58,007 bases of DNA from Streptococcus ovis DSM 16829 (GCF_000380125.1 NZ_KB904565.1:1-58007), one strand, 5' to 3'. Numbered from the stretch's first letter, positions 18,196 through 26,701 are shown. A program made the numbers and translations. Notes: a model not told the origin generated them from the sequence alone.

Positions 18196-18225
18196 CTAGA
18201 GGCTGGGACAAACTCTGAACAATAA
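16939..18225 (+). pseudogene. IS1182-family transposase, nonsense-interrupted and internally deleted
   Basis: The reading MFHKENPNYNRRQVGFYALE runs to an in-frame TAG at 17680-17682 (AFV-stop-DVYYDCYLCPENQ) and continues in the same frame to 18225, so one nonsense change splits it. Present are the first catalytic Asp region (SEIFVDGTHLTAAANN), a zinc-type cysteine set (CYLCPENQ, CQTCPLLSICTQ) and the final RKETIERLFGTAKEYHNLRY with the last Glu. The usual middle block with the second catalytic Asp (N-V-H-D-S type) is missing: KKHAKKALFAKIEPF appears to join sequences normally about 80-100 residues apart. The missing block is inferred from family memory. The last ten codons run past the inverted repeat into flanking DNA. 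Confidence 0.85.
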
Positions 18226-18360
18226 AACAAAAAACGAACAAAGGCTATCTCCTATATATCTAAAGAGTATCTTTGTTCGTTTTTATGTACATTTTATTAG
18301 AAAAGTAGATTTATTGGTATAGATTTTCTAACCTAAAAATCTTTTTGTCCCAGCCTCAGT
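18197..18360. repeat. Short repeat element, copy A (MITE-like)
   Basis: Outer inverted repeats GAGGCTGGGACAAA and TTTGTCCCAGCCTC enclose about 135 bases. Inside, AAAAACGAACAAAG and CTTTGTTCGTTTTT form a strong hairpin, followed by TTATTAGAAAA and AGATTTTCTAA segments. The core recurs at 28111-28235, so it is a dispersed repeat with no coding capacity. Confidence 0.75.
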
Positions 18361-18368
18361 TTGACAGA

Positions 18369-19562
18369 TTAAGATAAATCTTCAGTTGTATGGGTTAGTT
18401 TGATTTTTTCTGTGACTTCTTTCCCATTTCGTTGTACAGTTACTTCAATTGTATCTCCAATATCATTTTTGTACAATGCACTTTGTAAATCACTACTTGT
18501 TTTAATTTTTGTTCCATCAATAGCAGTAATGACATCGTACTGTTTCAAGATTCCTTCTGCTGGTAAACCAGATTCAGTAGAAACAACTAATACACCACTG
18601 GTAATTTTGCTATCAACACCTGCTCGTTCTAATTGACTAGAAGACAAATCGGAAATATTGGCCATACGGATACCAAGAGCAGGACGAATTACTTTTCCAT
18701 CTTTTTCTAATTTCGCAATGATAGAAACAGCATCGTTAGAAGGAATAGCAAAACTCATACCTTCTACAGAGACACTTGACGTTGCTCCAAAGGAAGTAAT
18801 TTTACTAGATGTAATGCCAATGACTTGACCTTGAATATTAATGAGAGGCCCACCTGAGTTACCTGGATTGACTGCTGTATCTGTTTGGATAGCATTTGTT
18901 GAGACTGTTTCACCATCTTTTGATTTTGATGTAACATTTCGACTGAGACTTGAAACAATTCCTTGAGTGACGGAGTTAGCATAATTAGCACCGAGCGGAC
19001 TACCAATAGCGATAGCTACTTCTCCTACATTAATAGAATCTGAATTAGCAAATTCTGCAACTGTCGGTACCTTATCTGCTGCAATTTTTAAAACAGCAAT
19101 ATCTGAATATGTATCGGAACCGACTAATTCAGCTTTGACTTTTTCTCCAGAATAGAGTTGGATTTCAATTTCTTTTGCGTCTGCCACTACATGGGTGTTA
19201 GTTACTATGTAGGCATATTTGCCATCTTTTTTGTAAATGACACCAGATCCCTCACCAGCTAATTGTAATTCATTAGACTCTGTAGATGTTTCACCGAAAA
19301 TGGAATTAAGCTGATTTGTTGAAGTTTGATAATTCATGACAGAAACAACTGCTTCTTGAACTTTTTTTACTGCCTCAGTTGTTGAAGTCTGATTGTCATA
19401 AGAGACAGAACTAACATTTGTTTGATTAGAATCTGTTTTTGTGGAAGAATTTGTCTGGGTTTGAGAATTAGCATTTGTTACAAAAGAAGAGACAAGATTT
19501 CCTGCCACTCCTCCTAAAAAACCGAGTAATAGGATAAGAGACAATTTTACAATTTTTTTCAT
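18369..19562 (-). CDS. htrA: Surface serine protease HtrA (DegP family)
   Basis: Membrane-anchored quality-control protease that degrades misfolded exported proteins and, in streptococci, affects competence and virulence. It has 397 residues. An N-terminal membrane segment (LSLILLLGFLGGVAGNLVSSF) is followed by a Ser/Thr/Asn-rich linker. The trypsin-like triad is visible: TNTHVV (His, about 127), YSDIAVL (Asp, about 157) and NPGNSGGPL (Ser, about 239). A single PDZ domain covers about 290-385. A CiaR box lies in its promoter. Normally it adjoins parB; here an insertion sequence and a repeat lie between. Confidence 0.97.
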   Translation of the reverse strand: MKKIVKLSLILLLGFLGGVAGNLVSSFVTNANSQTQTNSSTKTDSNQTNVSSVSYDNQTSTTEAVKKVQEAVVSVMNYQTSTNQLNSIFGETSTESNELQLAGEGSGVIYKKDGKYAYIVTNTHVVADAKEIEIQLYSGEKVKAELVGSDTYSDIAVLKIAADKVPTVAEFANSDSINVGEVAIAIGSPLGANYANSVTQGIVSSLSRNVTSKSKDGETVSTNAIQTDTAVNPGNSGGPLINIQGQVIGITSSKITSFGATSSVSVEGMSFAIPSNDAVSIIAKLEKDGKVIRPALGIRMANISDLSSSQLERAGVDSKITSGVLVVSTESGLPAEGILKQYDVITAIDGTKIKTSSDLQSALYKNDIGDTIEVTVQRNGKEVTEKIKLTHTTEDLS

Positions 19563-19598
19563 GAGTACCCCTTTTTTATTTGTGTTATTGTTAACTGT

Positions 19599-19631
19599 AT
19601 TGTAATTTTTTTTTCTTAATTATAACTTAAA
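19599..19631 (-). promoter_or_regulatory. htrA promoter with CiaR-binding direct repeat
   Basis: On the minus strand TTTAAG-TTATA-ATTAAG (19631-19615) matches the CiaR consensus of two TTAAG half-sites spaced by five bases. Exactly 10 bases downstream is a TACAAT -10 (19604-19599), the spacing known for CiaR-activated promoters. htrA is a classic CiaR target in pneumococcus. Confidence 0.85.
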
Positions 19632-19643
19632 TTTTTCAAAAAA

Positions 19644-19740
19644 TAATCCACAAACTGTGGATAACTTTTAAAACAATGTGCAAAAACCCTGATTTTTAAG
19701 TCAAAATTAGAAAAATGTATGTTGATTCCCTTGTGGATAT
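19644..19740. other. Third DnaA-box group, between htrA and rlmH
   Basis: TAATCCACA (19644-19652, one mismatch) and the exact TGTGGATAA (19656-19664) face each other across AAC; TGTGGATAT (19732-19740, one mismatch) lies in the spacer of the apparent rlmH promoter. The group is about 3.7 kb from the origin core. Confidence 0.65.
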
Positions 19741-19754
19741 GATACAATATTTTT
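19722..19754 (+). promoter_or_regulatory. rlmH promoter, probably giving a leaderless mRNA
   Basis: TTGATT (19722-19727) and TACAAT (19743-19748) are spaced 15 bases. The rlmH ATG begins 7 bases after the -10 and has no Shine-Dalgarno sequence, so transcription probably starts at or next to the start codon. Confidence 0.5.
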
Positions 19755-20234
19755 ATGAAAATTAAAATGATAACAGTCGGAAAATTGAAAGAAAAATATT
19801 TAAAAGAGGGAATTGCAGAATACAGCAAACGGCTGACACGGTTTACAAAGTTGGAGATTGTCGAATTAGCTGATGAAAAAACACCTGATCAGGCGTCAGA
19901 TGCTGAAAATCAAAAAATCCTAGAGAAAGAAGCGGATAGGATTCTTTCTAAAATAGGAGAACGTGAATTTGTAATCGCACTGGCTATCGAGGGGAAACAA
20001 TTTCCATCTGAACTATTTGCCAAGATGCTGCAAGAGACGACTGTAAAAGGTTTTTCAGATATTACATTTGTGATTGGTGGCAGTTTGGGACTGGCACCAT
20101 CAGTGAAACAAAGAGCAAATTTACTAATGAGTTTTGGGCAGTTTACCCTTCCTCATCAGTTGATGCGCCTCGTTTTGATAGAACAGATATATCGAGCATT
20201 TATGATTCAACAAGGAAGTCCTTATCATAAATAG
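19755..20234 (+). CDS. rlmH: 23S rRNA (pseudouridine1915-N3)-methyltransferase
   Basis: SPOUT-fold enzyme that methylates pseudouridine 1915 in helix 69 of 23S rRNA. The 159 residues are full length: [20 protein letters not shown] at the start, [19 protein letters not shown] in the middle, and the SAM-binding knot [17 protein letters not shown] with [20 protein letters not shown]. The C terminus IQQGSPYHK is the conserved RlmH end. It starts without a visible ribosome binding site. A parS-like palindrome begins at its stop codon. Confidence 0.97.
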   Translation: MKIKMITVGKLKEKYLKEGIAEYSKRLTRFTKLEIVELADEKTPDQASDAENQKILEKEADRILSKIGEREFVIALAIEGKQFPSELFAKMLQETTVKGFSDITFVIGGSLGLAPSVKQRANLLMSFGQFTLPHQLMRLVLIEQIYRAFMIQQGSPYHK

Positions 20235-20248
20235 TTTCATGTGAAACA
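20233..20248. other. parS-like site (AGTTTCATGTGAAACA)
   Basis: Two mismatches from TGTTTCACGTGAAACA: the first base, and C to T in the centre. The 14-base palindrome core is otherwise intact. It overlaps the rlmH stop codon. Confidence 0.6.
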
Positions 20249-20262
20249 ATGGGAGAATAAAC

Positions 20263-20931
20263 ATGTCACGAAAAAAACATTATCGAGTATTTGAAGGTTT
20301 GCGAGTAGCGACCTTTCTTACATTTATTAGTGGTTATTTGAATGCTTTTACTTTTGTTACACAGGGAGGACGGTTTGCTGGTGTACAATCTGGAAATGTG
20401 ATTTCTTGGGCTTATTATTTAGCTCTAGGAGACTTGAATCAGGTTTTTAATTTTACAATTCCTATTTTATTTTTTGTTTTAGGACAATTCTTTACTTATT
20501 TAGCACGGAAATGGTTTTTAAAAAGTCCTTATTCTTGGCATTTTGGCAGTAGTGTCATGATGACGATTTTAGTTATCTTAGCTGTTATTCTAACCCCTGT
20601 TTTTCCAAATGGCTTTACAATGGCGATATTAGCGTTTGTAGCTTCTATCCAAGTGGAGACCTTCCGAAAATTAAGAGGGGCTTCTTATGCCAATGTGATG
20701 ATGACAGGAAATGTAAAAAATGCTGCCTATCTTTGGTTCATGGGAATGATGGAAAAGGATAAGGATTTACAAAAAAGAGGAAGAAATATCTTTTTTATTA
20801 TCTTAAGCTTTATGTTTGGAGTGATTATTTCAACAAGACTTTCTTTATTATTAGGTGAGTATGCTCTTTCTTTTGTTCTGATTCCTTTACTTTATATTAA
20901 TATTCAATTATGGTATGAAAAAAAGTCTTAG
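20263..20931 (+). CDS. DUF1275 (YoaK-like) integral membrane protein
   Basis: A 222-residue hydrophobic protein with about six predicted membrane helices. Family features include the N-terminal ATFLTFISGYLNAFTFVTQG and the loop GGRFAGVQSGNVI, plus ASIQVETFRKLRGASYANVMMTGNV near the middle. These are characteristic of DUF1275. No transport substrate is known. It starts after GGGAG and lies directly downstream of rlmH. Confidence 0.9.
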   Translation: MSRKKHYRVFEGLRVATFLTFISGYLNAFTFVTQGGRFAGVQSGNVISWAYYLALGDLNQVFNFTIPILFFVLGQFFTYLARKWFLKSPYSWHFGSSVMMTILVILAVILTPVFPNGFTMAILAFVASIQVETFRKLRGASYANVMMTGNVKNAAYLWFMGMMEKDKDLQKRGRNIFFIILSFMFGVIISTRLSLLLGEYALSFVLIPLLYINIQLWYEKKS

Positions 20932-20949
20932 GAAAACCTAAGACTGTTA

Positions 20950-21023
20950 TGATTCCAGCAGGATTCGAACCTGCGACCGTTCGCTTAGAAGGCGAATGCT
21001 CTATCCAGCTGAGCTATGGAACC
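20950..21023 (-). tRNA. tRNA-Arg (UCU anticodon)
   Basis: On the minus strand the sequence folds as a cloverleaf: acceptor GGTTCCA pairs with TGGAATC, the D-arm is AGCTCAGCTGGATAGAGCA, the anticodon loop is CTTCTAA with anticodon TCT, and the T-arm is CGCAGGTTCGAATCCTGC. CCA is not encoded. It points away from the two tRNAs on the other strand. Confidence 0.95.
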
Positions 21024-21081
21024 ACGCTCTAACCATTTTATTCTAACGCAAAGATTACTGAATGTCAAGAAACAAAAAGTC

Positions 21082-21110
21082 TTGACAAAGTATCCAATCT
21101 ATATTATACT
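21082..21110 (+). promoter_or_regulatory. Promoter of the tRNA-Glu/tRNA-Asn pair
   Basis: Consensus TTGACA (21082-21087) and TATACT (21105-21110) with a 17-base spacer lie 16 bases before tRNA-Glu. Confidence 0.8.
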
Positions 21111-21126
21111 AAGAAATGTCTTATTT

Positions 21127-21198
21127 GGTCCGTTGGTCAAGGGGTTAAGACACCGCCTTTTCACGGCGGTAACACGGGTTCGAATCCCGTACGGACTA
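21127..21198 (+). tRNA. tRNA-Glu (UUC anticodon)
   Basis: Acceptor GGTCCGT pairs with ACGGACT. The anticodon stem CCGCC/GGCGG encloses loop TTTTCAC with anticodon TTC, and the T-arm is ACGGGTTCGAATCCCGT. CCA is not encoded. It is co-transcribed with tRNA-Asn, 5 bases downstream. Confidence 0.96.
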
Positions 21199-21203
21199 TA
21201 TCA

Positions 21204-21276
21204 TCCGCCATAGCTCAGTTGGTAGAGCGCATGACTGTTAATCATGATGTCACAGGTTCGAGCCCTGTTGGCGGAG
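21204..21276 (+). tRNA. tRNA-Asn (GUU anticodon)
   Basis: Acceptor TCCGCCA pairs with TGGCGGA. The D-arm is AGCTCAGTTGGTAGAGC, the anticodon loop is CTGTTAA with anticodon GTT, and the T-arm is ACAGGTTCGAGCCCTGT. CCA is not encoded. Confidence 0.96.
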
Positions 21277-21282
21277 TAGAGG

Positions 21283-21308
21283 AGCATCTTAAGGGTGCTT
21301 TTTTTATT
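21283..21308 (+). terminator. Terminator of the tRNA-Glu/Asn unit
   Basis: AGCATC and GGTGCT arms (with G-T pairs) flank TTAAG and are followed by a run of T residues. Confidence 0.75.
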
Positions 21309-21312
21309 ATGT

Positions 21313-21347
21313 ACACAAAACAGACTGAAATCCAGTCTGTTTTGTGT
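21313..21347. terminator. Perfect 14-base stem hairpin after the YfhO-family gene
   Basis: ACACAAAACAGACT and AGTCTGTTTTGTGT enclose a 7-base loop. It lies 3 bases beyond the minus-strand stop at 21350 and between convergent units, so it probably terminates the minus-strand gene; the trailing T-run is interrupted. Confidence 0.55.
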
Positions 21348-21349
21348 AT

Positions 21350-23950
21350 TTATGACTTTTCTATTCTTCTTGAGAAAGTCTTCAGTCTTTTTTGTTTTAC
21401 AAGATAATAGAAAGTGTATAATAGAATGCCTGAAGGAAATAAAACCATTCCAATTTTTAATCCTTGGGGTATGAATGTCATTTTTATGGTCCCTTTTCCG
21501 GCTTTGACATCTATCTTCATAAAACCTTTTTGAGCCCGCTGTATACTTATTTTTTCTCCATTTTGACTAGCAGTCCACCCTTTATCAAAGGGCAAGGTAA
21601 CAAATATAGATGACTCTTTAGCGGTATCATAATGTATACTAACCGTATTTGCTTTTGTTTTGACCAATATAGATTTGTGCTTCAAAATATCAACTGCTTG
21701 TTGAAATGACTGAGTATTTAAACGATAAAATACTGGCGCATCAAACGAAACTTGACGATTTCCTGGGAAACTGATAGTTAGATTGATTTCTTTTTCCTGA
21801 TTAAAATAGCCAGCATCAAAAAATGAAAATGCATTATCAGTTGTAAAGATTGTTGACACATTGTTGACAGTCAATTGTACATCATTACTATGTTCATTTG
21901 TAAGAGAAATATTGGGAATACTCACGTAAAGTTGAGTATTTGCAGGAACAGTTAAATTGTAATGAACACGTGCAACCTCATCACCTTCTGCAGCATTAAC
22001 AGTAACTCGGTTATTTAATACTGTACCGTTTTTAAAAGATGTCGGATTGAGTTTAGAATAATAATTTAAGTGAAGTCCAGTTAACTGATTTAAAAAGCTA
22101 GTCTGATTATCTAATGTCAAATTTGAGAAATTGACATCATTGTAAACTCCCTCGGTTAACAGTGCCAGCTGATTGCTATTAGCATTTTGATATAGGTGAA
22201 GGTCATCAATTGTTTTTACAGAGCTAAACCCGTATTTTGATAATTCTGAGTTTGTGATGTTGTACTTAATAGCAAATAAACTATCTGCCAGTAGGGTATT
22301 ATTTTGATAGCGTAAATTTAAATTGGTACCGTCCGAACGAAAACCTAATTTATCTAATGTAGAACTGGATGAACGATTCCGAATAGATGAAAATTGTGAA
22401 ATACCGTTATAATTGCATTTCATGCTGTCGTTTCCTGTTTGAGGTTGTAGTTGTTCCATTCGATAGAAAGCAGTTGTGAGTTTTTTAGAATACTTTACAA
22501 TTCTGTCAATCTCTGTCAATTGCTGATCGTAATTGAAACGACTTGGAAAATTCCATTCATTTCCTAGGCCATTTATCTGATAACTTGTATGGATAGATAA
22601 TTCAACTAATACAAATCCCAAACTTACTAATGAGAAAATTGGAAGAGTGAGTCTATTTTTTATAAAGAGAAACCAAAGAATGAAATAGGCTAGTAGAAAT
22701 TCAATAGTAAGGAAAAAATGGATATTTTCTAAAAATGAATAGTGATCCTTGAAGAGAAAGGTTGCAGAAAAACCAACTAACATAAACAAAAAAATGAGAA
22801 CAACAGAAAGACTTTTAATCTCTCTGATTCGTACTAACGTTTCAGCGGCTATATAAATAACTATAGTTGAAAAAATCCAGGCATAGCGATGGAGAAACAT
22901 ATTTGGAGCATGCATCCCCTGCCAAAATAAATCCAGTGGTTCTAAGTAAAAACTTGCAATTAGAAATGTAATCAATCCTATATGAGTCAATTTTACTTTC
23001 CAGTTGATTGACGATATTGTAAAGAAGAGAAGTGTCAATACCAGTGGAATAAGCCCAACATAAATCATAGGGATAGCTCCAAATTTAGTCGTATCGTAAC
23101 TCCCAATTAAGTTTTTAGCAAACAAATCAAGATACCAAGAATTTTCAGTTTTAAACTTGACAACATCTGTAAAGGTTTCACCATGTGTTTGTAAATCAAG
23201 AATGGTTGGAAGGAGCATAATCATACTGGATAAGGTTGCACAAATTGACACAATTGTAAAATCAATAAATCTTTTGATTCTTTTTTTAAAATCCCAAGAA
23301 ATGATGACCAAGGCCCAACATACTAAAAAGACAGCAGACATATACCCAAAATAATAATTTTGAATAAAGAGAACCATCAAGGATAAAAAATACAAGATTG
23401 ATTTTTCTTGGACGATTAATCGATATAACCCTAATAAAATGAGTGGAATTAGGATAAATACATCTAACCAAATGTTAATTTCCAATTGACTGGTAGCAAA
23501 ACTCATTAGTGCAAAGCTAGTAGATAAAATCAGGATGAACCACCGATGTAAAGTTTTGTAAATGGAAGAAAGGCTAAATGAGCTTGACAGTCCTATCAAT
23601 CCAAACTTGACAATGGTTAACAAGTACATAGCATCCGGCATAGACTTTACATCAAAGAAAAATACGAATGGTGATAGGAAGGAACCTAGATAGTAAGAGG
23701 ATAGGGCATAAAAATTCAAGCCAAGACCACTAGTAAAAGTATACAATAGTGAACCATCACCATGTAAAGCATTTCGTAATACTTGATTAAAAATAACATA
23801 TTGATGAAAACTATCACTAGCTAGGATGCTGGTGTCACCTCCCCACCAAATTCCTTTTAAAGCTAAGAGTATTGTTATGATTGCAAATGGCAGCAAAAAA
23901 CCTAGACTAAGTGTCATAATTTGCTGGCGATAGTGTTGTAAATGTTTCAT
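21350..23950 (-). CDS. YfhO-family polytopic membrane protein
   Basis: An 866-residue protein with about 12 hydrophobic helices in the first 450 residues and one at the C terminus (about 835-855). The long part between (about 470-830) is soluble and extracytoplasmic. The N-terminal region has GGDTSILASDSFHQYVIFNQVLR and GSLLYTFTSGLGLNFYALSSYYLGS, characteristic of YfhO. YfhO proteins resemble GT-C glycosyltransferases; the B. subtilis member is implicated in lipoteichoic-acid glycosylation. The substrate here is unknown. A terminator of the ABC-F gene lies directly upstream, so it probably has its own promoter. Confidence 0.9.
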   Translation of the reverse strand: MKHLQHYRQQIMTLSLGFLLPFAIITILLALKGIWWGGDTSILASDSFHQYVIFNQVLRNALHGDGSLLYTFTSGLGLNFYALSSYYLGSFLSPFVFFFDVKSMPDAMYLLTIVKFGLIGLSSSFSLSSIYKTLHRWFILILSTSFALMSFATSQLEINIWLDVFILIPLILLGLYRLIVQEKSILYFLSLMVLFIQNYYFGYMSAVFLVCWALVIISWDFKKRIKRFIDFTIVSICATLSSMIMLLPTILDLQTHGETFTDVVKFKTENSWYLDLFAKNLIGSYDTTKFGAIPMIYVGLIPLVLTLLFFTISSINWKVKLTHIGLITFLIASFYLEPLDLFWQGMHAPNMFLHRYAWIFSTIVIYIAAETLVRIREIKSLSVVLIFLFMLVGFSATFLFKDHYSFLENIHFFLTIEFLLAYFILWFLFIKNRLTLPIFSLVSLGFVLVELSIHTSYQINGLGNEWNFPSRFNYDQQLTEIDRIVKYSKKLTTAFYRMEQLQPQTGNDSMKCNYNGISQFSSIRNRSSSSTLDKLGFRSDGTNLNLRYQNNTLLADSLFAIKYNITNSELSKYGFSSVKTIDDLHLYQNANSNQLALLTEGVYNDVNFSNLTLDNQTSFLNQLTGLHLNYYSKLNPTSFKNGTVLNNRVTVNAAEGDEVARVHYNLTVPANTQLYVSIPNISLTNEHSNDVQLTVNNVSTIFTTDNAFSFFDAGYFNQEKEINLTISFPGNRQVSFDAPVFYRLNTQSFQQAVDILKHKSILVKTKANTVSIHYDTAKESSIFVTLPFDKGWTASQNGEKISIQRAQKGFMKIDVKAGKGTIKMTFIPQGLKIGMVLFPSGILLYTFYYLVKQKRLKTFSRRIEKS

Positions 23951-23967
23951 ATCATTTTATTTGAAAG

Positions 23968-23992
23968 AAAAGGCGATTGAGGTCGCCTTTGC
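23968..23992 (-). terminator. Terminator of the ABC-F ATPase gene
   Basis: Minus-strand arms AAAGGCGA and TCGCCTTT flank CCTCAA and are followed by TCTTT. It lies between the ABC-F gene and the YfhO-family gene. Confidence 0.7.
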
Positions 23993-23995
23993 TTA

Positions 23996-25615
23996 TTATT
24001 TCCAAAGTTCTTGTACTTTTGCTTGTACTTCACTGTTTTCTAAGAATTCATCATACGTTTCATCAATACGGTCAATAACACCATTTTTGGAAATAACGAT
24101 GATGTGATTTGCCAAAGTTTGTATAAATTCATGGTCATGGCTAGCAAAGATTAGCGATTCCTTAAAGTTTTTTAGACCATCATTTAAACTAGAAATTGAT
24201 TCTAAATCCAAGTGATTTGTTGGATCATCTAAGATTAGGACATTTGACTTGAGGAGCATGAGTTTTGATAGCATCACGCGCACTTTTTCGCCACCTGACA
24301 AGACATTGACAGACTTGTAAACTTCATCACCAGAAAAGAGCATACGGCCTAAGAAACCACGCAAGAAAGTATCGTCATCTTCACCTTTTTCAGCAAATTG
24401 ACGAAGCCAATCTAGGATAGATTCTCCACTTGCAAAATCACGGCTATTATCTTTTGGCAGATAGGATTGGCTAGTTGTTACGCCCCATTTAATCGTTCCT
24501 TCATATTCAATATCTCCCATCAATGCTCGAATGAGCGCTGTAGTCTGAATATCATTTTGTCCGATAAGCGCAGTCTTATCGCCTGGACGAAGGATGAAAC
24601 TAATATTTTCTAGAATTGTTTCTCCATCCATGACCACTTTCAAGTTTTCAACACGGAGTAAATCATTACCGATTTCACGCCCAGCTGCAAAGTTGATAAA
24701 TGGATATTTTCGACTTGATGGTACAATTTCTTCCAATTCAATTTTATCCAGCATTTTTTTACGGGATGTTGCTTGTTTTGACTTGGATGCGTTAGCAGAG
24801 AAACGTGCAATAAAGTCTTGTAACTCTTTAATTTTTTCTTCTGCTTTAGCATTGCGGTCAGCTTGTAAACGTGCAGCCAATTCGGATGATTGCTTCCAGA
24901 AATCGTAGTTTCCGACATAGAGTTTGATTTTACCAAAGTCTAGGTCAGCCATATGCGTACACACTTTATTCAAGAAGTGACGGTCATGAGATACAACGAT
25001 CACTGTATTTTCAAAGTCAATCAGGAAATTCTCCAACCAAGTGATTGATTGAATATCCAAACCATTGGTTGGCTCGTCTAAAAGAAGAACATCTGGTTTA
25101 CCAAACAAAGCTTTAGCAAGAAGGACTTTTACCTTGTCCCCATTTGTTAGTTCACTCATATTTTGGTAGTGGAGTTCTTCAGGGATATAGAGGTTTTGTA
25201 AGAGCTGAGAGGCTTCACTTTCAGCTTCCCAGCCGCCAAGTTCAGCAAACTCCCCTTCTAATTCAGCAGCGCGAACACCATCTTCATCAGAAAAATCTTC
25301 TTTCATGTAAATGGCATCTTTTTCTTTCATGATGTTGTAAAGTTTCTCATTTCCCATGATAACAACATCAATCACTCGTTCATCTTCGTAGTCAAAGTGG
25401 TTTTGGCGAAGAACAGAAAGACGTTCGTCAGGTCCTAGAGTGATATGCCCAGTTGTTGGTTCAATATCACCTGCTAAAATTTTAAGGAACGTTGATTTTC
25501 CGGCACCGTTAGCACCGATGAGACCATAGGTATTTCCTTCTGTAAATTTGATATTAACATCGTCAAATAATTTGCGATCGCTGAAACGAAGCGATACATC
25601 AGAAACTGTAAGCAT
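23996..25615 (-). CDS. ABC-F family ATPase (YkpA/YbiT type)
   Basis: A soluble protein of 539 residues with two ATP-binding cassettes and no membrane segment. Cassette 1 has Walker A GANGAGKST (about 34-42) and Walker B VLLLDEPTNGLDIQS; cassette 2 has GQNDIQTTA in place of a standard Walker A, then VLSGGEKVRVMLSKLMLLKSN and LILDDPTNHLD. A lysine-rich linker with KSKQATSRKKMLDKIELEEI joins them. ABC-F proteins of this type act on the ribosome, aiding translation of difficult sequences; a resistance role is unlikely without the long linkers of those subfamilies. Note the degenerate second Walker A (no GxGKST), as in YbiT/YkpA relatives. Confidence 0.92.
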   Translation of the reverse strand: MLTVSDVSLRFSDRKLFDDVNIKFTEGNTYGLIGANGAGKSTFLKILAGDIEPTTGHITLGPDERLSVLRQNHFDYEDERVIDVVIMGNEKLYNIMKEKDAIYMKEDFSDEDGVRAAELEGEFAELGGWEAESEASQLLQNLYIPEELHYQNMSELTNGDKVKVLLAKALFGKPDVLLLDEPTNGLDIQSITWLENFLIDFENTVIVVSHDRHFLNKVCTHMADLDFGKIKLYVGNYDFWKQSSELAARLQADRNAKAEEKIKELQDFIARFSANASKSKQATSRKKMLDKIELEEIVPSSRKYPFINFAAGREIGNDLLRVENLKVVMDGETILENISFILRPGDKTALIGQNDIQTTALIRALMGDIEYEGTIKWGVTTSQSYLPKDNSRDFASGESILDWLRQFAEKGEDDDTFLRGFLGRMLFSGDEVYKSVNVLSGGEKVRVMLSKLMLLKSNVLILDDPTNHLDLESISSLNDGLKNFKESLIFASHDHEFIQTLANHIIVISKNGVIDRIDETYDEFLENSEVQAKVQELWK

Positions 25616-25639
25616 ATTTTCTCCTAAGTGTTTTGTTTA

Positions 25640-25668
25640 AAGAGGATGTTTGCCATCCTCTTTTGTGT
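25640..25668. terminator. Terminator between the YitT gene and the ABC-F gene
   Basis: AAAGAGGATG and CATCCTCTTT arms form a 10-base stem with a short loop and T-runs on both sides. It probably terminates the YitT gene. Confidence 0.75.
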
Positions 25669-25718
25669 ATATTTCATTATTACTATTTTACTAGAAAATT
25701 AGTGATTTTTCAATGTTA

Positions 25719-26591
25719 CTACATTGGAAGTAGGATATCCTCATCCAATTTATAATTCTTTTGCAAACTGAATCCTCTTCCACGAACTTGGGTAGCAGGC
25801 ATTACAATAATAAAGGCTGTGTCATCAATATTTAAAATCTCATTTTCAATATGTTGTAATTCAGGACGTGAGAGAATAGTCATCAGCATCCGTTTTTCTT
25901 TACCAGTGTAGCCACCTAAAATTGGAAACTCAGTAACACCACGGTCTGCCACAGTTGTAATATATTCCTTAATAGCTTGATGTTTCTGAGAAATAACCAT
26001 AATATTTCTTAGTGAATCTGAGCCCGCCATCATGAGGTTAATAATATAAGTGATAGTGATTAAAGAAATAATTGAATATAAAACTGTATCTGTATCAAAT
26101 GCGAGAAAACCAATTGTTACAATCAATCCATCCACAAGTCCAACTAGTAACCCAAAAGGAAGCGGTGTGTATTTATTGAGAACCTGTACGATAATACCAG
26201 TTCCCCCAGTTGACGAATTTCCTAGAAAGACTAGTCCTATACCAAAACCAGTAACAATTGCCCCAAAGATTGCAGCTAGAAGAGGATTGTGGGTAACAGT
26301 TGGGAGTGTATCCGTCAAATTAATAAAAATCGGGTAAATCCAAGAACCGTAAAGTGTTTTAAAGAAAACAGATTTTCCTAGAAAAAACCAACAGATTATC
26401 AAGAGAGGAATATTGATATAAAGAACAAATAAAGAAGGATTCCATCCTAAAAGTTCTTTTAAACTAATGGCAAGCCCTCCGACCCCTCCAGAAGCAATTT
26501 TATTTTCAACAAACATGGTATTATAGCCTATAGAAGCTATAAACGAACCAAGTGTCACAAAAGAAAGGTCTTTTATTTTATTTTTTAACAT
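25719..26591 (-). CDS. YitT family membrane protein (DUF161/DUF2179)
   Basis: A 290-residue protein. The first about 190 residues contain five or six membrane helices, with family stretches GGVGGLAISLKELLGWNPSL and GNSSTGGTGIIVQVLNKY. The C-terminal about 85 residues form a soluble DUF2179 domain (ITTVADRGVTEFPILGGYTGK, ending near IVMPATQVRGRGF). The function is not known; transport is suspected. It is monocistronic between two intergenic terminators and the trpS leader. Confidence 0.92.
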   Translation of the reverse strand: MLKNKIKDLSFVTLGSFIASIGYNTMFVENKIASGGVGGLAISLKELLGWNPSLFVLYINIPLLIICWFFLGKSVFFKTLYGSWIYPIFINLTDTLPTVTHNPLLAAIFGAIVTGFGIGLVFLGNSSTGGTGIIVQVLNKYTPLPFGLLVGLVDGLIVTIGFLAFDTDTVLYSIISLITITYIINLMMAGSDSLRNIMVISQKHQAIKEYITTVADRGVTEFPILGGYTGKEKRMLMTILSRPELQHIENEILNIDDTAFIIVMPATQVRGRGFSLQKNYKLDEDILLPM

Positions 26592-26667
26592 TTTTCATTC
26601 CTCCATTCTCAATATTGTATACTCCATATTATCGCTGAATATGCGCTAGGCGTCAAGTAGAAATGAC

Positions 26668-26696
26668 TTGACTTTCTCCTTTAAAAATTTTACAAT
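26668..26696 (+). promoter_or_regulatory. Promoter of the trpS T-box leader
   Basis: TTGACT (26668-26673) and TACAAT (26691-26696) with a 17-base spacer. Confidence 0.75.
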
Positions 26697-26701
26697 GAAT
26701 A

